From assembly GCA_963837805.1 (NCBI GenBank), contig CAWIOU010000003.1, positions 1 through 64,000 of the forward strand: 64,000 nt of DNA, in the 5' to 3' direction. A program made the translations under genes and the position numbers. Each line of letters opens with the position of its first letter. Positions within the stretch are counted from its first letter, which is position 1. Positions 18,256 through 28,444 of this stretch are shown here, piece by piece. A model generated the notes under the pieces. That model did not search any database, was not told the DNA's origin, and saw only the letters and a list, made by a program, of their open reading frames with translations. Source of the DNA: Bog-756 sp963837805. Its GTDB lineage: Bacteria > Actinomycetota > Acidimicrobiia > Acidimicrobiales > RAAP-2.

Positions 18256-19860
18256 GTGGACCCCGCACGCGGCCTGGACCGACGGCAATTCCTCCGGCGG
18301 GGTGGATCGGCGGCCGCCGCCTTCGGGACGGCGGCGTTGCTCGGACCCCTGGCCGGATGCTCGAGCTCCGGCCCGGCCTCGGGGGGGACGTCGAGCACCA
18401 CCGGTTCCACCCGGCCGAGCGGCCCCCCGGACTGGTCCACCCTGGCCTCGATGCTGAGCGGGCAACTGGTCCTGCCGGCGACGCCGAGTTATCCGACGAA
18501 CGCCGAGTTGTACAACGAGAAATTCGACGGCGCCTCCCCGGCGGCCATCGCCTACTGCCGTACGGCGTCGGACGTCCAGCGGTGCGTCGGCTTCGCCCGC
18601 GCCCATGCCGTGCCCATGGCGGCCCGTTCCGGAGGTCACAGTTACGGGGGCTATTCGTCCGGCCCCGGCCTGGTCATCGATGTCACCCAGCTGGACGCGG
18701 TGGTCGTGGGCGGGGCGGCCACGGCCACGGTCGGGGCCGGAGCCCGGCTGATCGACGTCTACAGCACGCTCGGCGCGTCGGGGTCCTCCTCCCCGGCGGT
18801 TCCTGTCCGACGGTGGGGATCGCCGGACTGACCCTCGGCGGCGGAATCGGTGTCTTCGGGCGCAAGTACGGGCTCACCTGCGACAACCTGAAGGCGGTGG
18901 AGATGGTGACCGCCGACGCCGAGGTGGTCACCGCCGATGCCGGCCATCACACCGACCTCTTGTGGGCGTCGAAGGGCGGCGGGGGTGGCAACTTCGGCGT
19001 GGTCACCTCGTTCACCTTCGACGTGCACCCGATCCCCGACATCGCGCTGTTCACCCTCGAGTTCCCGTGGGGTGCGGCGGCCGACGTACTCGGCGCCTGG
19101 CAGCACTGGATGCCCAGCCAGCCGCCCGAGCTGTGGTCCAACTGCCAACTCCTGTCGTCGGGTTCGGCCGGCGGCACCCGGCCGCTCAACCTGCGGGTCA
19201 CCGGAGTCCTGGCCGGCACCGCGTCCACCCTTACCGGGCTGCTGCAGCCGCTCATCAACTCGGTCGGCACCTCGCCGACCTATCAGTTCGTCGGGCCCGA
19301 GTCGTACCTGCGGGCCATGCTCATCGAGGCCGGGTGCAGCGACTCGTCGGTCGCCGCCTGCCACCTGCCGTCGCAGAACCCGGCCGGCACCCTGTCGCGG
19401 GCCGCATTCACGGCCAAGTCCAACTTCATCGAGTCGGCCATGCCGTCCGCCGGCCTCCAGGCCGTCGTCGAGGCGGTGACCGCGCTGGACCAGACCCAGC
19501 CGGGCTCGGGTGGCGGCATGGTCTTCGACTCCTACGGCGGGGTGATCAACGACGTCGATCCGGCCGCCACCGCCTTCGTCCACCGCCACGCGCTGGCCTG
19601 CATCGAGTACAGCGTGAGCTGGGGCGCCGGGGCCTCGGCGGCGGTCATGGCCGAGGCCGACGAGCTGGCTCCAGTCGGCCCAGGGCCAGCTGGCCCCCTA
19701 CAGCCGGGGGGCGTACCAGAACTACATTGACCCCACCTTGGCCGACTGGAAGCAGGCCTACTACGGGACCAACCTGCCCCGCCTGGTCGAGGTCAAGCGG
19801 GCCTACGACCCCGATGACGTCTTCCACTTCGCCCAGTCGATCCCGACCTCGCTCTCCTGA
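18256..19860 (+). pseudogene. Tat-exported BBE-type FAD oxidase, two compensating frameshifts
   Basis: A berberine-bridge-like FAD oxidase of about 535 codons in three segments. Segment 1 has a Tat lipoprotein signal (RRQFLRR, then LAGC) and the FAD-binding RSGGHSYGGYSSG with the flavin-linking His. At about 18781 one G is missing from a G-run; restoring it joins to LLPGGSCPTVGIAG, whose Cys would make the second flavin bond. At about 19665 one extra base returns to the first frame, giving QNYIDPTLADWKQAYYG and the BBE C-terminus. Such oxidases act on sugars or alkaloid-like alcohols. Both breaks look recent or artefactual. Confidence 0.82.
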
Positions 19861-19878
19861 ACACCGGAGCCGCGGTGC

Positions 19879-20643
19879 TCAGTCGCTGAAGTGGGTCACC
19901 GGTCGTTCCTCGGCGGCGCCGTCGACGAACACATCGACCTTCTCGTTGTAGAACGAGACCAGGCCGGCGATGGGGAGCAGCTCGCGGGTGGGGAAGTCGT
20001 AGCTCCAGGCCAGATCGCGATGGGCCGCCCCGTCGAGGACGACCGACCAGTACCCGGTGGTCGTCCCCTTGTACGGGCAGCGGGTGACCGTGGCGCTGGG
20101 CTCGAGGTGCTCCCAGCTGACTTCGGTGCGGTTGAGGTAGTAGCGGACGGGCAGGCCCGTCTCGAAGACCATGACCGGTGCGTCCGACTCGGCCAGCACG
20201 ATGCCGTCGAGCTCGATACGCACCGTGCGGGTCGACCGGAGGGCGTCCACCCGGGTATAGGGATCGCGGGGGTGGACGAAGACCTCCTCGTCCTCTTCGA
20301 ACCAGGCGTCGAGCGCCTCCCAGTCGAACCGCACCGTGTCGGCCAGCACCGGGTCGGTCGCCTCGACCAGGAGACGGGCGACGGTCGGGCCCGGCGGGCC
20401 GGCGGCGGCGAACGAGCACAGCCGCACCGTGCCCCGGCTCGTCTTCGCCTCCTGGCCGCCGGGGACGAGGACGCCATCGGCGACGTCACGTCGGGGGATG
20501 TAGTACTGGGGATAGCCGGCCCACTCCCAGACGTAGAGGGCGGCCGTGGTGTCGAGGACGACTTCGCCGCCGCGGACGGCCCGGATGCGGCGGGGCACCG
20601 GCTCCACGTGGCCCACCGGGGTGATGGGGGCGGGGAAGGGCAT
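19879..20643 (-). CDS. DUF427-domain protein (tandem)
   Basis: A 254-residue protein with two DUF427 modules. The first (about 20-110) has VWEWAGYPQYYIPRRDV. The second (about 150-240) has the fuller motif AESDAPVMVFETGLPVRYYL and CPYKGTTTGYWSV. No biochemical role is established for DUF427. Its ATG overlaps the response-regulator stop (TGATG), so it is the last gene of the histidine kinase-regulator operon, an unusual partner that may be a regulon member. Confidence 0.85.
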   Translation of the reverse strand: MPFPAPITPVGHVEPVPRRIRAVRGGEVVLDTTAALYVWEWAGYPQYYIPRRDVADGVLVPGGQEAKTSRGTVRLCSFAAAGPPGPTVARLLVEATDPVLADTVRFDWEALDAWFEEDEEVFVHPRDPYTRVDALRSTRTVRIELDGIVLAESDAPVMVFETGLPVRYYLNRTEVSWEHLEPSATVTRCPYKGTTTGYWSVVLDGAAHRDLAWSYDFPTRELLPIAGLVSFYNEKVDVFVDGAAEERPVTHFSD

Positions 20644-21299
20644 CAGACCAGCCGGCGGTCGGTGGCCCACTTGGTGAGCTCGTGCCGGGTCGACAGCTGG
20701 AGCTTGCGCAGCACCGACGAGACGTGGGACTCCACCGTCTTGGCCGAGATGGTCAAGTCGCGGGCCACCTCCTTGTAGGTGTACCCGCGGGCGATGAGGC
20801 GCAGCACCTCCCGCTCCCGGGGCGAGAGCTGGTCGAGCTCGGGGTCGAGCCCGGTCACGACGGCACCGGCACCCCCGGCGAAGGCGTCGAGGACGAAGCC
20901 GGCCAGACGGGGTGAGAACACGGCGTCGCCCGCACCGACCCGGTACACGGCTTGGAGCAGCTCGCCTCCGGAGATGGTCTTGGTCACGTAGCCCCGGGCC
21001 CCGGCGCGGATGACCGCGATCACGTCCTCGGGGGCGTCCGACACCGACAGGGCGAGGAACTGGACCTCGGGGTGGTTCGGGATCACGCCGCCGAGGACGG
21101 CCTGGCCGCCACCGCCGGGGAGGTGGACGTCGAGGAGGACGACGTCGGGGACCCGCTCGTTGATGAGCTCGACGGCGGCATCGACCTCGTCGGCCTCGCC
21201 CACCACTTCCACGGCCTCGCCCAGCTCGGCCCGCACCCCGGACCGGAACATGGCGTGGTCGTCGACCAGGAAGATCCGCGGTCGGCCCCCCGGGCTCAC
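20643..21299 (-). CDS. NarL/LuxR-family response regulator (MacR-like)
   Basis: A 218-residue regulator. The receiver domain (about 8-125) shows the acidic pair in FLVDDHAMF, phospho-acceptor Asp in VVLLDVHLPG, Ser/Thr in LALSVS and Lys in YVTKTIS. A LuxR-type HTH (about 150-210) follows: LSPREREVLRLIARGYTYKEVA. It starts with GTG overlapping the kinase stop by four bases. The pair resembles Streptomyces MacRS, where the kinase also carries a PspC domain. Confidence 0.92.
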   Translation of the reverse strand: MSPGGRPRIFLVDDHAMFRSGVRAELGEAVEVVGEADEVDAAVELINERVPDVVLLDVHLPGGGGQAVLGGVIPNHPEVQFLALSVSDAPEDVIAVIRAGARGYVTKTISGGELLQAVYRVGAGDAVFSPRLAGFVLDAFAGGAGAVVTGLDPELDQLSPREREVLRLIARGYTYKEVARDLTISAKTVESHVSSVLRKLQLSTRHELTKWATDRRLV

Positions 21300-22663
21300 G
21301 TGACCAACTCGCGGCGGGGCATGGACAGCTCGACCTCGGCGCCGTCGCCGGGAGCGGAGCGGATGACCACCGATCCACCGAACCGGGCCATGCGCTCCCG
21401 GATCGACTTGGCGATGCCCTGGCGATCGGCGGGCACCGCCGCGGGGTCGAAACCCTGGCCCCGGTCGCGGACGTAGATCATCACCGCGTCACGGTCGACC
21501 TCACCGTAGAACGACACCTGGGGCGCCCCCGACCACTTGGCCGCGTTGACGGTGGCCTCGCGGGAGGCGTCGAGCAGCGCCCGCAACCCGTCGTCCAGTG
21601 CGCAGTCGCCGACCACGACGACCTGGACGGCGATGCCGTGATCGGCCTCGATCTGGCGCTGGAGCACGTCGATCCCCTCGGCCAGGGTGGACGCCTCCTC
21701 GCCGATGGTCCCCGGTGCCCGGCCCTCGAACAGCCACGACCGGAGCTCGCGCTCCTGGGCCCGGGCCAGGCGCACCACGTGCTGGGGATCGTCGGCCGAG
21801 CGCTGGATGAGGGCCAGGGTCTGGAGGACCGAGTCGTGGACATGGGCCGCCATCTGGGCCCGCTCCTCGGCCCGGGCCCGCGCCTGGCGCTCCGACATCA
21901 GGTCGCGCACCAGCGACAGCCACCACGGCCCGAAGACCACCACGATGGCCGCGATGACCAGCAGGGCACCGCCGACCGGCCGCAGGGCCGCCGTGCTGGT
22001 ATGGCCCGAGACCAGGATGATGAGCCCGACGACGCCGAAGACGGCGCCGGCGGCGATGCGGGCCACCAGGGCCCACCGCGGGTGCCGTTCCCCGCCCGAG
22101 CGGAGCATGGGCACCAGGTCGGCATTGATCCACACCTTCTCGCCCTCACTGGCGTTCCGCCGGATGAGGATGGCGATGCCGGCGGCCAGGAAGACCGGCC
22201 AGCTGAACCAGCCCCCGTAGCCGATGTGCCAGGCATCGGCGACGATCTGGATCACCACCAGCACGGGGAGGAGGGCGATGACCAGCCTGATACCCCGCCG
22301 GTCGTTGACGGCCCGGGAGAAGATGGTGGTGGTCTCGCCCTGGAGCGGGAGGAAGAGCCAGGCCAGCGCGTAGACGGGGATGCCGATGCCGCTGCCCAGG
22401 GACAGCAGCACGAACCCGATGCGGATGAGGGTGACGTCGATGCCGGTGGCCTGGGAGAGCCCTCCGCACACCCCGGCCAGCACCCGGACGTCCGAGCTCC
22501 GGCGGACCGGGCCCCGCAGGCGCAGGTGCCGATGGCCCCGGCCCCGGTGCCGGTAGTTCCACTCCCCGTGACCCCACGCCGAGTGCCACGTACCCGTGCT
22601 CTCGTAGGGGGGCGGTTCGGACTCGGCTGGTGGTTCTGGGTCGGGCGTGGTGGGCACGTTCAC
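21296..22663 (-). CDS. PspC-domain histidine kinase (MacS-like, DesK class)
   Basis: A 455-residue membrane kinase. A Pro/His/Arg-rich N-terminus (1-55) precedes a PspC domain (about 57-110, VLAGVCGGLSQATGIDVTLIRIG), further membrane helices (to about 255), and a HisKA_3 dimerisation domain with AHVHDSVLQTLALI, whose first His after the A-H-V is the likely phosphosite. The HATPase domain has REATVNAAKWSG and DRGQGFD. PspC-kinases of this type respond to envelope stress. It is divergent from another PspC gene across a palindrome that is probably the regulator's site. Confidence 0.92.
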   Translation of the reverse strand: MNVPTTPDPEPPAESEPPPYESTGTWHSAWGHGEWNYRHRGRGHRHLRLRGPVRRSSDVRVLAGVCGGLSQATGIDVTLIRIGFVLLSLGSGIGIPVYALAWLFLPLQGETTTIFSRAVNDRRGIRLVIALLPVLVVIQIVADAWHIGYGGWFSWPVFLAAGIAILIRRNASEGEKVWINADLVPMLRSGGERHPRWALVARIAAGAVFGVVGLIILVSGHTSTAALRPVGGALLVIAAIVVVFGPWWLSLVRDLMSERQARARAEERAQMAAHVHDSVLQTLALIQRSADDPQHVVRLARAQERELRSWLFEGRAPGTIGEEASTLAEGIDVLQRQIEADHGIAVQVVVVGDCALDDGLRALLDASREATVNAAKWSGAPQVSFYGEVDRDAVMIYVRDRGQGFDPAAVPADRQGIAKSIRERMARFGGSVVIRSAPGDGAEVELSMPRRELVT

Positions 22664-22721
22664 CCCGGTGTCGGTGAATTCGGCGATACCAGATGATCGC
22701 GCGCCCCGGTGGCCGGGGCCA

Positions 22722-22737
22722 TCAGGGATGTCCCTGA
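22722..22737. promoter_or_regulatory. TCAGGGA-N2-TCCCTGA operator candidate
   Basis: A perfect 7-2-7 palindrome in the divergent region between the kinase gene and the pspC-like gene. The geometry is the same as the TGAGTAC-N2-GTACTCA site of Streptomyces MacR, and NarL-type regulators of this class bind such sites. A related half-site TCAGGG recurs about 20 bases downstream. Confidence 0.6.
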
Positions 22738-22815
22738 CCGGTGGGGGCCGGGATCAGGGTCGGACCAGGGTCATGCCGGATTCCGTTCCGCCCCGGCGCC
22801 CGCCAAGCTGGCCCC

Positions 22816-23112
22816 ATGGATACCTCCCCTCCCAGCACCCCACCGCCACCGCCCCCCGGATCCGGGTCCTTCCCGTCCACCGACGACCGTCTCCACCGGT
22901 GCCGCCAGGGACGGATGCTGGCCGGCGTCGCCTCGGGGTTGGCCGACTACTTCGACATCGATCCCACCCTGGTGCGGATCGGGTTCGTCGTCCTGGCCCT
23001 CCTCGGCGGCCTGGCCGTCCCCCTCTACCTGGCCGGCTGGCTGCTCATCCCCGAAGAGGAGTCCGATCGCTCGGTGGCCGAGGATCTCCTGGCCCGCGAG
23101 CGGGCCCGCTGA
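22816..23112 (+). CDS. PspC-domain membrane protein
   Basis: A 98-residue protein. A Pro-rich start (1-25) leads to a PspC domain (about 30-85) with MLAGVASGLADYFDIDPTLVRIGFVV and a second helix ending AGWLLIPEE. PspC proteins are envelope-stress sensors or membrane stabilisers. ATG at 22816 is chosen because the preceding 25 codons are not conserved. It faces the PspC-kinase gene across the palindrome and is followed closely by a DUF1707 gene, so it is a likely target of the two-component system. Confidence 0.85.
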   Translation: MDTSPPSTPPPPPPGSGSFPSTDDRLHRCRQGRMLAGVASGLADYFDIDPTLVRIGFVVLALLGGLAVPLYLAGWLLIPEEESDRSVAEDLLARERAR

Positions 23113-23149
23113 CCACCGTTCCATCCCCACCGATCCGAGAGGACAGACC

Positions 23150-23587
23150 ATGCGCTACCGATGGGATCCCGTGTATCCGGCCTACGTCCGCCGGACGGGC
23201 CCGACCGATCTCCACATCCGCACGTCCGACGCCGAACGCAACGCGGTGGCCGACAAGCTCGCCCGGCACTTCGCCGAGGGTCGGCTCGACCAGGCCGAGT
23301 TCAAGTCGCGGCTCGACCGGGCCATGGGCGGGACGACCAGGGGCGACCTGGCCGGCCTGTTCGACGACCTTCCCCCGCTGGCCGACGAGGCGCCGCCTCC
23401 CCGCCCCCACCGGCGGCGACTGGTTCCCTTCGTCCTCCTCGTCCTCCTGGTCGCCGCGGCCGCCGGCTCGACCCTCACCTCCATCCACCTCTCGTGGCTG
23501 CTGCTGGTACTGGTCGGGCTCTTCCTCTGGCACCGCGGCGGCGGGCACCACCACCCCGGTCATTCCCATGCCGAACTCGACCAGTAG
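23150..23587 (+). CDS. DUF1707-domain membrane protein
   Basis: A 145-residue protein. The DUF1707 domain (about 20-75) is recognised by IRTSDAERNAVADKLARHFAEGRLDQAEFKSRLDRA. Two closely spaced hydrophobic segments (about 92-128) and a His-rich tail follow. DUF1707 is an actinobacterial domain often fused to membrane or 2TM segments. GAGAGGA precedes the ATG at 23150, 37 bases after the PspC gene, suggesting one transcript. Confidence 0.85.
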   Translation: MRYRWDPVYPAYVRRTGPTDLHIRTSDAERNAVADKLARHFAEGRLDQAEFKSRLDRAMGGTTRGDLAGLFDDLPPLADEAPPPRPHRRRLVPFVLLVLLVAAAAGSTLTSIHLSWLLLVLVGLFLWHRGGGHHHPGHSHAELDQ

Positions 23588-23692
23588 CATCAGCGGCCGG
23601 GGGCGGACCCGGGCCGGGAGCTACGACATCCGGCGACGCCATGTCTGGAGACGGGCCGTGCCCGTGATGTTCCCATGAGAGGACGGAGCTCG

Positions 23693-24454
23693 ATGACGTT
23701 GACCGATCCGGTATCGACCGAGGCGCAGGTCTCGCCCGCCGCCCGGGCCATCGACCTCGTCAAGACGTACGGGAAGGGCGACGCCGTCGTCCAGGCCCTC
23801 GACGGGATCACCGTCGAGTTCGAGCGCGGCCGCTTCACCGCGGTCATGGGCCCCTCGGGCTCGGGCAAGTCGACCCTGATGCACTGCATGGCCGGACTGG
23901 ACACGGCCACCTCGGGCCGGGCCTTCGTCGGCGACCAGGAGATCGGGCTGCTCGACGATGCCGGCCTGACCCAGATGCGCCGCGACCGGATCGGGTTCGT
24001 CTTCCAGTCGTTCAACCTGGTCCCCACCCTCACCGCGGCCGAGAACATCACGCTGCCCGCCGATCTGGCCGGGGTCAAGATCGACAAGGCCTGGTTCGAC
24101 TACCTGGTCGACCAACTCGGGATCCGCGACCGGCTGTCGCATCGCCCGAGCGAGATGTCCGGCGGGCAGCAGCAGCGCGCCGCCTGTGCCCGGGCGCTCA
24201 TCGGTCGGCCCGACCTCGTCTTCGCCGACGAGCCCACCGGCAATCTGGACTCCAATTCCTCCATGGAGATGCTGGGCTTCCTCCGGCGCTCGGTCACCGA
24301 GTTCAACCAGTCGATCGTGATGGTCACCCACGACCCCCGGGGCGCGGCCTTCGCCGACCGGGTCGTCTTCCTGGCCGACGGCAACGTGGTGGGCGAGCTG
24401 CACTCGCCGACGGCCGACACCGTGCTGGAGCAGATGAAGCAGCTCGGCACCTGA
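23693..24454 (+). CDS. ABC transporter ATP-binding protein (MacB/LolD class)
   Basis: A 253-residue ATPase. Walker A is GPSGSGKST, the Q-loop VFQSFNL, signature MSGGQQQR, Walker B LVFADEPTG, H-loop VTHDP. The QSFNL and SGGQQQR forms mark the FtsE/LolD/MacB exporter class. It is one base upstream of a double-FtsX permease, forming a complete half-transporter operon. ATG at 23693 is used; an ATG at 23675 would add six residues. Exported substrate is unknown, possibly a lipoprotein, peptide or drug. Confidence 0.92.
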   Translation: MTLTDPVSTEAQVSPAARAIDLVKTYGKGDAVVQALDGITVEFERGRFTAVMGPSGSGKSTLMHCMAGLDTATSGRAFVGDQEIGLLDDAGLTQMRRDRIGFVFQSFNLVPTLTAAENITLPADLAGVKIDKAWFDYLVDQLGIRDRLSHRPSEMSGGQQQRAACARALIGRPDLVFADEPTGNLDSNSSMEMLGFLRRSVTEFNQSIVMVTHDPRGAAFADRVVFLADGNVVGELHSPTADTVLEQMKQLGT

Positions 24455-24455
24455 G

Positions 24456-26992
24456 ATGTGGAAGGTCACCATCAAGGGCCTGATGGCCCACAAGCTGCGA
24501 CTGGCGCTGACCGCCCTGGCCATCGTCCTCGGGGTGACCTTCATCTCGGGGACCCTCGTCCTCACCGACACCCTCCACAACACCTTCACCACCCTCTTCG
24601 GCAACATCTACAAGAACGTCGACTTCGAGGTGAGGGGCACGGCCGCCTTCGCCAACAACGCCTCCAACGGTGGCGCCACCCGCAAGCCGATCCCCGAGTC
24701 GATCCTGTCCACGGTCCGACAGGTGCCCGGCGTGGCCTACGCCGAGGGGACGTTGAGCGGGTTCGCCCAGTTCATCGCCCCCGACGGGAAGGCCATCACC
24801 ACCGGCGGCGCCCCCACCATCGGCATCTCCTTCGACCCGAACCCCCAGCTGTCGGCGCTCAAACTGGCCTCCGGCACCGCCCCCACCACCGCCGACGACG
24901 TGGCCATGGACGCCGGTACGGCCCAGAAGTACCACTTCCACGTGGGCGACCACGTGCGGGTGCTGCTCCGCGGCCCGACCCGGACGTTCACCATCTCGGG
25001 GATCGTCAAATTCGGCACCGCCGACAACCTGGCCGGGGCCACGCTGGCCGCCTTCGACGTGCCCACCGCCCAGAAGCTGTTCAACGAGGTCGGGCACTTC
25101 GATGCCGTCGACGTCCTGGCCAAACCGGGTGCCGACAAGGCCGCGCTCCAGCGGGCCATCGCCCGTGAGCTGCCGCATGGGGTGGAGGTGGTCACCGGCC
25201 AGACCGTGGCCAACGAGTCGACCAACTCGATCAACCAGGCGCTGTCCTTCTTCTCGACGGCGCTGCTGGTGTTCGCCTTCATCTCGCTGTTCGTGGGCGG
25301 GTTCACCATCTTCAACACGTTCTCGATCCTGGTTGGCCAGCGCACCCGGGAGCTGGCCCTGCTCCGGATCGTGGGGGCCAGCCGGCGCCAGGTCTTCCGC
25401 TCCGTGCTGGTCGAGGCCGGCCTGCTCGGACTGGTGGCCTCGCTGATCGGACTGGGGCTCGGGGTGCTGGCCGCCCTCGGTCTGGTGGCCCTGCTCAAGG
25501 GGTTCGGCATCACCCTGCCCACCGGCCCCCTCGTCTTCCAGTCGCGCACGGTGATCGCCGCGCTGGTGGTCGGTATCGGGGTGACGATGGTGTCGGCCAT
25601 CAGCCCGGCCCGTCGGGCCGTGCGGATCCCCCGATCGCCGCCATGGTCGACTACCAGGGCGACCAGGAGGAGTCGTCCCGGCGCCGGATCGTGGTCGGGA
25701 CGGTCATAGCCGTCCTCGGCATCCTGGTCCTGGCTCTCGGGCTGACCAAGCCGGCCATCCAGCTGGTGGGCCTGGGTGCCATCGCCATCTTCATCGGCAT
25801 CGGGATGCTGGCCCCGGTCGTCGCCCGCCCGATGGCCAGCGCCCTTGGACGCCCGTTGGCCCGGCTGCTCGGGATCTCGGGCAAGCTGGGTCGGGAGAAC
25901 TCGATGCGGAGTCCGCGGCGGACGGCCCAGACGTCATCGGCGTTGATGGTGGGGCTGGCCCTCGTCTCCACCATCGCCGTGTTCGGCGCCTCGCTGTCCA
26001 AGTCGGCCACCAGCAGCGTCGACCAGGCGGTCAGCGCCGACTACATCATCACCACCGCGGGCAACGGCGGCAACGGCGGGTTCAGTGACTCGGTGGCCGC
26101 CACCGCGTCCCGGATCCCCGGCGTCACCGCCGTGTCCACCGTCTACAGCGGCCAGTTCGAGGTGCGGGGTGTCCTCAACAGCCTGACCGCGGTGTCCACC
26201 GACCAGCTGCCCAAGACGGTCATCCTGCGCCTCGATTCCGGCGCCGGCGCCTCATCGCTGGCCGCCGGCAATCTGCTCATCGACTCCACCACCGCCACCA
26301 ACAAGCATCTGTCGGTCGGATCGGTGGTACCGGTGAAGTTCGCCCAGACCGGCAATTCGACCATGCGGATCGGCGGTATCTACAAGCCCAACGCGCTGCT
26401 CGGCAGCTATCTGGTCGGCGACGGGTTCTTCCTCTCGCACTTCGACACCCCGCTGCCGGTGGCCGTGCTGCTGCGGACAGCCGGAGGTCCGGGCGCCGAC
26501 AGCCAGGCCATCAACGCGCTGGCCCAGCCCTATCCGAACATCAAGATCCAGACGCTGGCCCAGTTCAAGAAGTCGCAGCAGCAACAGGTCAACCAGCTGC
26601 TCGGTCTGGTGTACGCGCTGTTGGCTCTGGCCGTGCTCATCGCCTTGATCGGGATCGTCAACACGCTCATGCTCTCGGTGTTCGAACGCACCCACGAGAT
26701 CGGCCTGCTGCGGGCGGTGGGGATGAAGCGACGTCAGGTGCGGTCGATGATCCGCTCGGAGTCGGTCATCCTGTCCTTGTTCGGCGCCATCATCGGGGTG
26801 GTGGTGGGTACCGCCCTCGGTACCGCCTTCGCCGCCTCCCTCAAACAACAGGGCATCACCGACATCGTCATCCCGGTGGCCAGCCTGGTGGTGTTCCTGG
26901 TGCTGGCGGCACTGCTCGGGCTCGGGGCCGCCACCTGGCCGGCCCGGAGGGCGGCCAAGCTCGACGTGCTGGCAGCCATCGCCGCCGACTGA
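24456..26992 (+). pseudogene. FtsX-type ABC permease, one frameshift
   Basis: A permease of about 846 residues, with a MacB-like periplasmic domain after helix 1 (LRLALTALAIVLGVTF) and two FtsX blocks (about residues 260-390 and 720-840). Frame 1 ends the first block at ISPARRAVRIP. One C is missing from the C5 run at 25628-25632; with C6 the reading continues PIAAMVDYQGDQEESSRRR and runs to 26992. Two separate polypeptides (24456-25709 and 25643-26992) are the literal reading. It pairs with the upstream ATPase. Nothing else looks decayed, so error or a very recent deletion is likely. Confidence 0.85.
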
Positions 26993-27007
26993 CCGGGCCG
27001 CGCCGGC

Positions 27008-28264
27008 TCAGCGGGTGTGCTGGGGGGTCGGTGCCGGGCCGGGCCGGGCCGGGCGCGGCGACGGGTAGTGCATCCGATCCGGAGGCCGGCCACCGGTGTC
27101 CCCACCGCCCATCCACTCCTCGGCCAGCAGGCGGTAGGAGCGGACCCGATCCTCGTGCCGGTGGGTGACCGTGGTCACGATCAGCTCGTCGGCCCCGGTA
27201 GCCTCCTGCAACCACCCGAGCTGCGAGACCACCGACGACGGCGACCCGACGAATTGGGTCTCGGCCCGGTCGAGGACCAGTGCCCGCTCCTCCTCGGTCC
27301 AGTGGTGGCGGCGGGCCTCTTCGGGACTCGGGAAGGGCATGGCCCCCTGCCCGCTCCGGACGCTGAGGACCCACAGCGGGTAGCCCTCGGCCAGTTGGTT
27401 GGCGCTCCCGTCGTCGGATCCCACCACGGCGTTGGCCGAGACGGCGACGTAGGGGTGGTCGAGTCCGGCCGAGGGGACGAAGGCGTCCCGGTAGGCGTCG
27501 ATGACCTCGAGCACGGTGGCCGGGCTGGCGTGGTAGTTGGCCGCGAAGCGCACGCCCAATCGGCCGGCCACCGCGGCACTCTCCTCCTCCCCGCTGCCGA
27601 TCACCCAGAGGTCGAGGTCCGCACCCGTTCCGGGGACTGGGCGGGCCGGCAGCCCCCCGGTCGACCGCCACGTCCCGGCCAACAGGCCCACGATGTCCTC
27701 GATCAGGTCTCCGTAGCCCGCCGGTTCGGCCCCTCGCTGCCGGACCAGGTGGGAGGTGAGGGTGGCGAGGGGCGAGCCGGGCAGCGCCCGGGCGGGCGGC
27801 CGGTCCGGGATGAGCAGCCCTTCGGCCGTCCGGTACGGAGCCCGGCGCCTCCGTCTTCCCTCCGGCGATCCGTTCACCGCATCGGTCTCCGAAGCCCGGA
27901 GCCGTTCGTGGGGGGCGCCGGGGGGCGAACGCCTGATGCCGAGGTCGATGCGCCCGGGGTAGAGGGCGTCGAGGAGACCGAACTCCTCGACGATGGAGAG
28001 CGCGGTCCGGTGCCCGCTCTGGACGCCGCCGGATCCGACCCGGATGTTGGTGGTGGCCGCCGCCGCCGTTCCGATCAGCACCACCGGGGACGAGCCCGCT
28101 ACCCCCGGATCGAGGTGGTGCTCGGCGAACCAGTAGCGGACGTAGCCGAGCGCATCGGCTGCCCGGGCCAGGTCGATGCTGTTGCGGACGGCGGCGGGCG
28201 GATTGGAACCGGAACTGATGGGTACCAGGTCGAGGACACCGAGCGGCACCCGCTTCGGGGTCAC
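27008..28264 (-). CDS. LLM-class flavin oxidoreductase
   Basis: A luciferase-like monooxygenase of about 418 residues, longer than the usual 330-350. Core motifs are PLGVLDLVPISSG, RYWFAEHHLDPGVAG, IRVGSGGVQSGHRTALSIVEEFGLL and GRIDLGIRRSP, plus VGSPSSVVSQLGWLQ near the C-terminus. The insert at about 145-180 is Arg-rich, and a C-terminal Pro/Arg tail adds about 35 residues. GTG at 28264 is chosen because conservation begins there; an ATG at 28414 would add 50 unconserved residues. The substrate is unknown. Confidence 0.82.
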   Translation of the reverse strand: MTPKRVPLGVLDLVPISSGSNPPAAVRNSIDLARAADALGYVRYWFAEHHLDPGVAGSSPVVLIGTAAAATTNIRVGSGGVQSGHRTALSIVEEFGLLDALYPGRIDLGIRRSPPGAPHERLRASETDAVNGSPEGRRRRRAPYRTAEGLLIPDRPPARALPGSPLATLTSHLVRQRGAEPAGYGDLIEDIVGLLAGTWRSTGGLPARPVPGTGADLDLWVIGSGEEESAAVAGRLGVRFAANYHASPATVLEVIDAYRDAFVPSAGLDHPYVAVSANAVVGSDDGSANQLAEGYPLWVLSVRSGQGAMPFPSPEEARRHHWTEEERALVLDRAETQFVGSPSSVVSQLGWLQEATGADELIVTTVTHRHEDRVRSYRLLAEEWMGGGDTGGRPPDRMHYPSPRPARPGPAPTPQHTR

Positions 28265-28372
28265 GACCGGCCCACCGGGGCGGGGCTGAGCCTGTCGGGG
28301 CACGTCGGCGGAGCAGGGGGCCACCGGATGCCGACCGGAGCCGACGCAAAAAGGAATTCTGGGGGAATCACC

Positions 28373-28444
28373 ATGAGGGAGCCTTGGTCCACCCGGCACG
28401 TCGGTGGTGTCCAACGGCGGAATCGTGCCGCGCGGGTCACGTGA
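28373..28444 (+). CDS. Possible 23-residue leader peptide
   Basis: A short ORF starting MREPWSTRHVGGVQ, rich in Arg, with GGGGGA six bases upstream of the ATG. Its stop overlaps the GTG of the next small ORF (GTGA), a classical coupling arrangement. The peptide is strongly basic and contains one Trp. Unverified; it could be chance. Confidence 0.3.
   Translation: MREPWSTRHVGGVQRRNRAARVT

Noticed and set aside
22741..22815. Longer start for the PspC protein
   Set aside because: The extra 25 codons lie in the promoter region and contain the palindrome; conservation begins at 22816.
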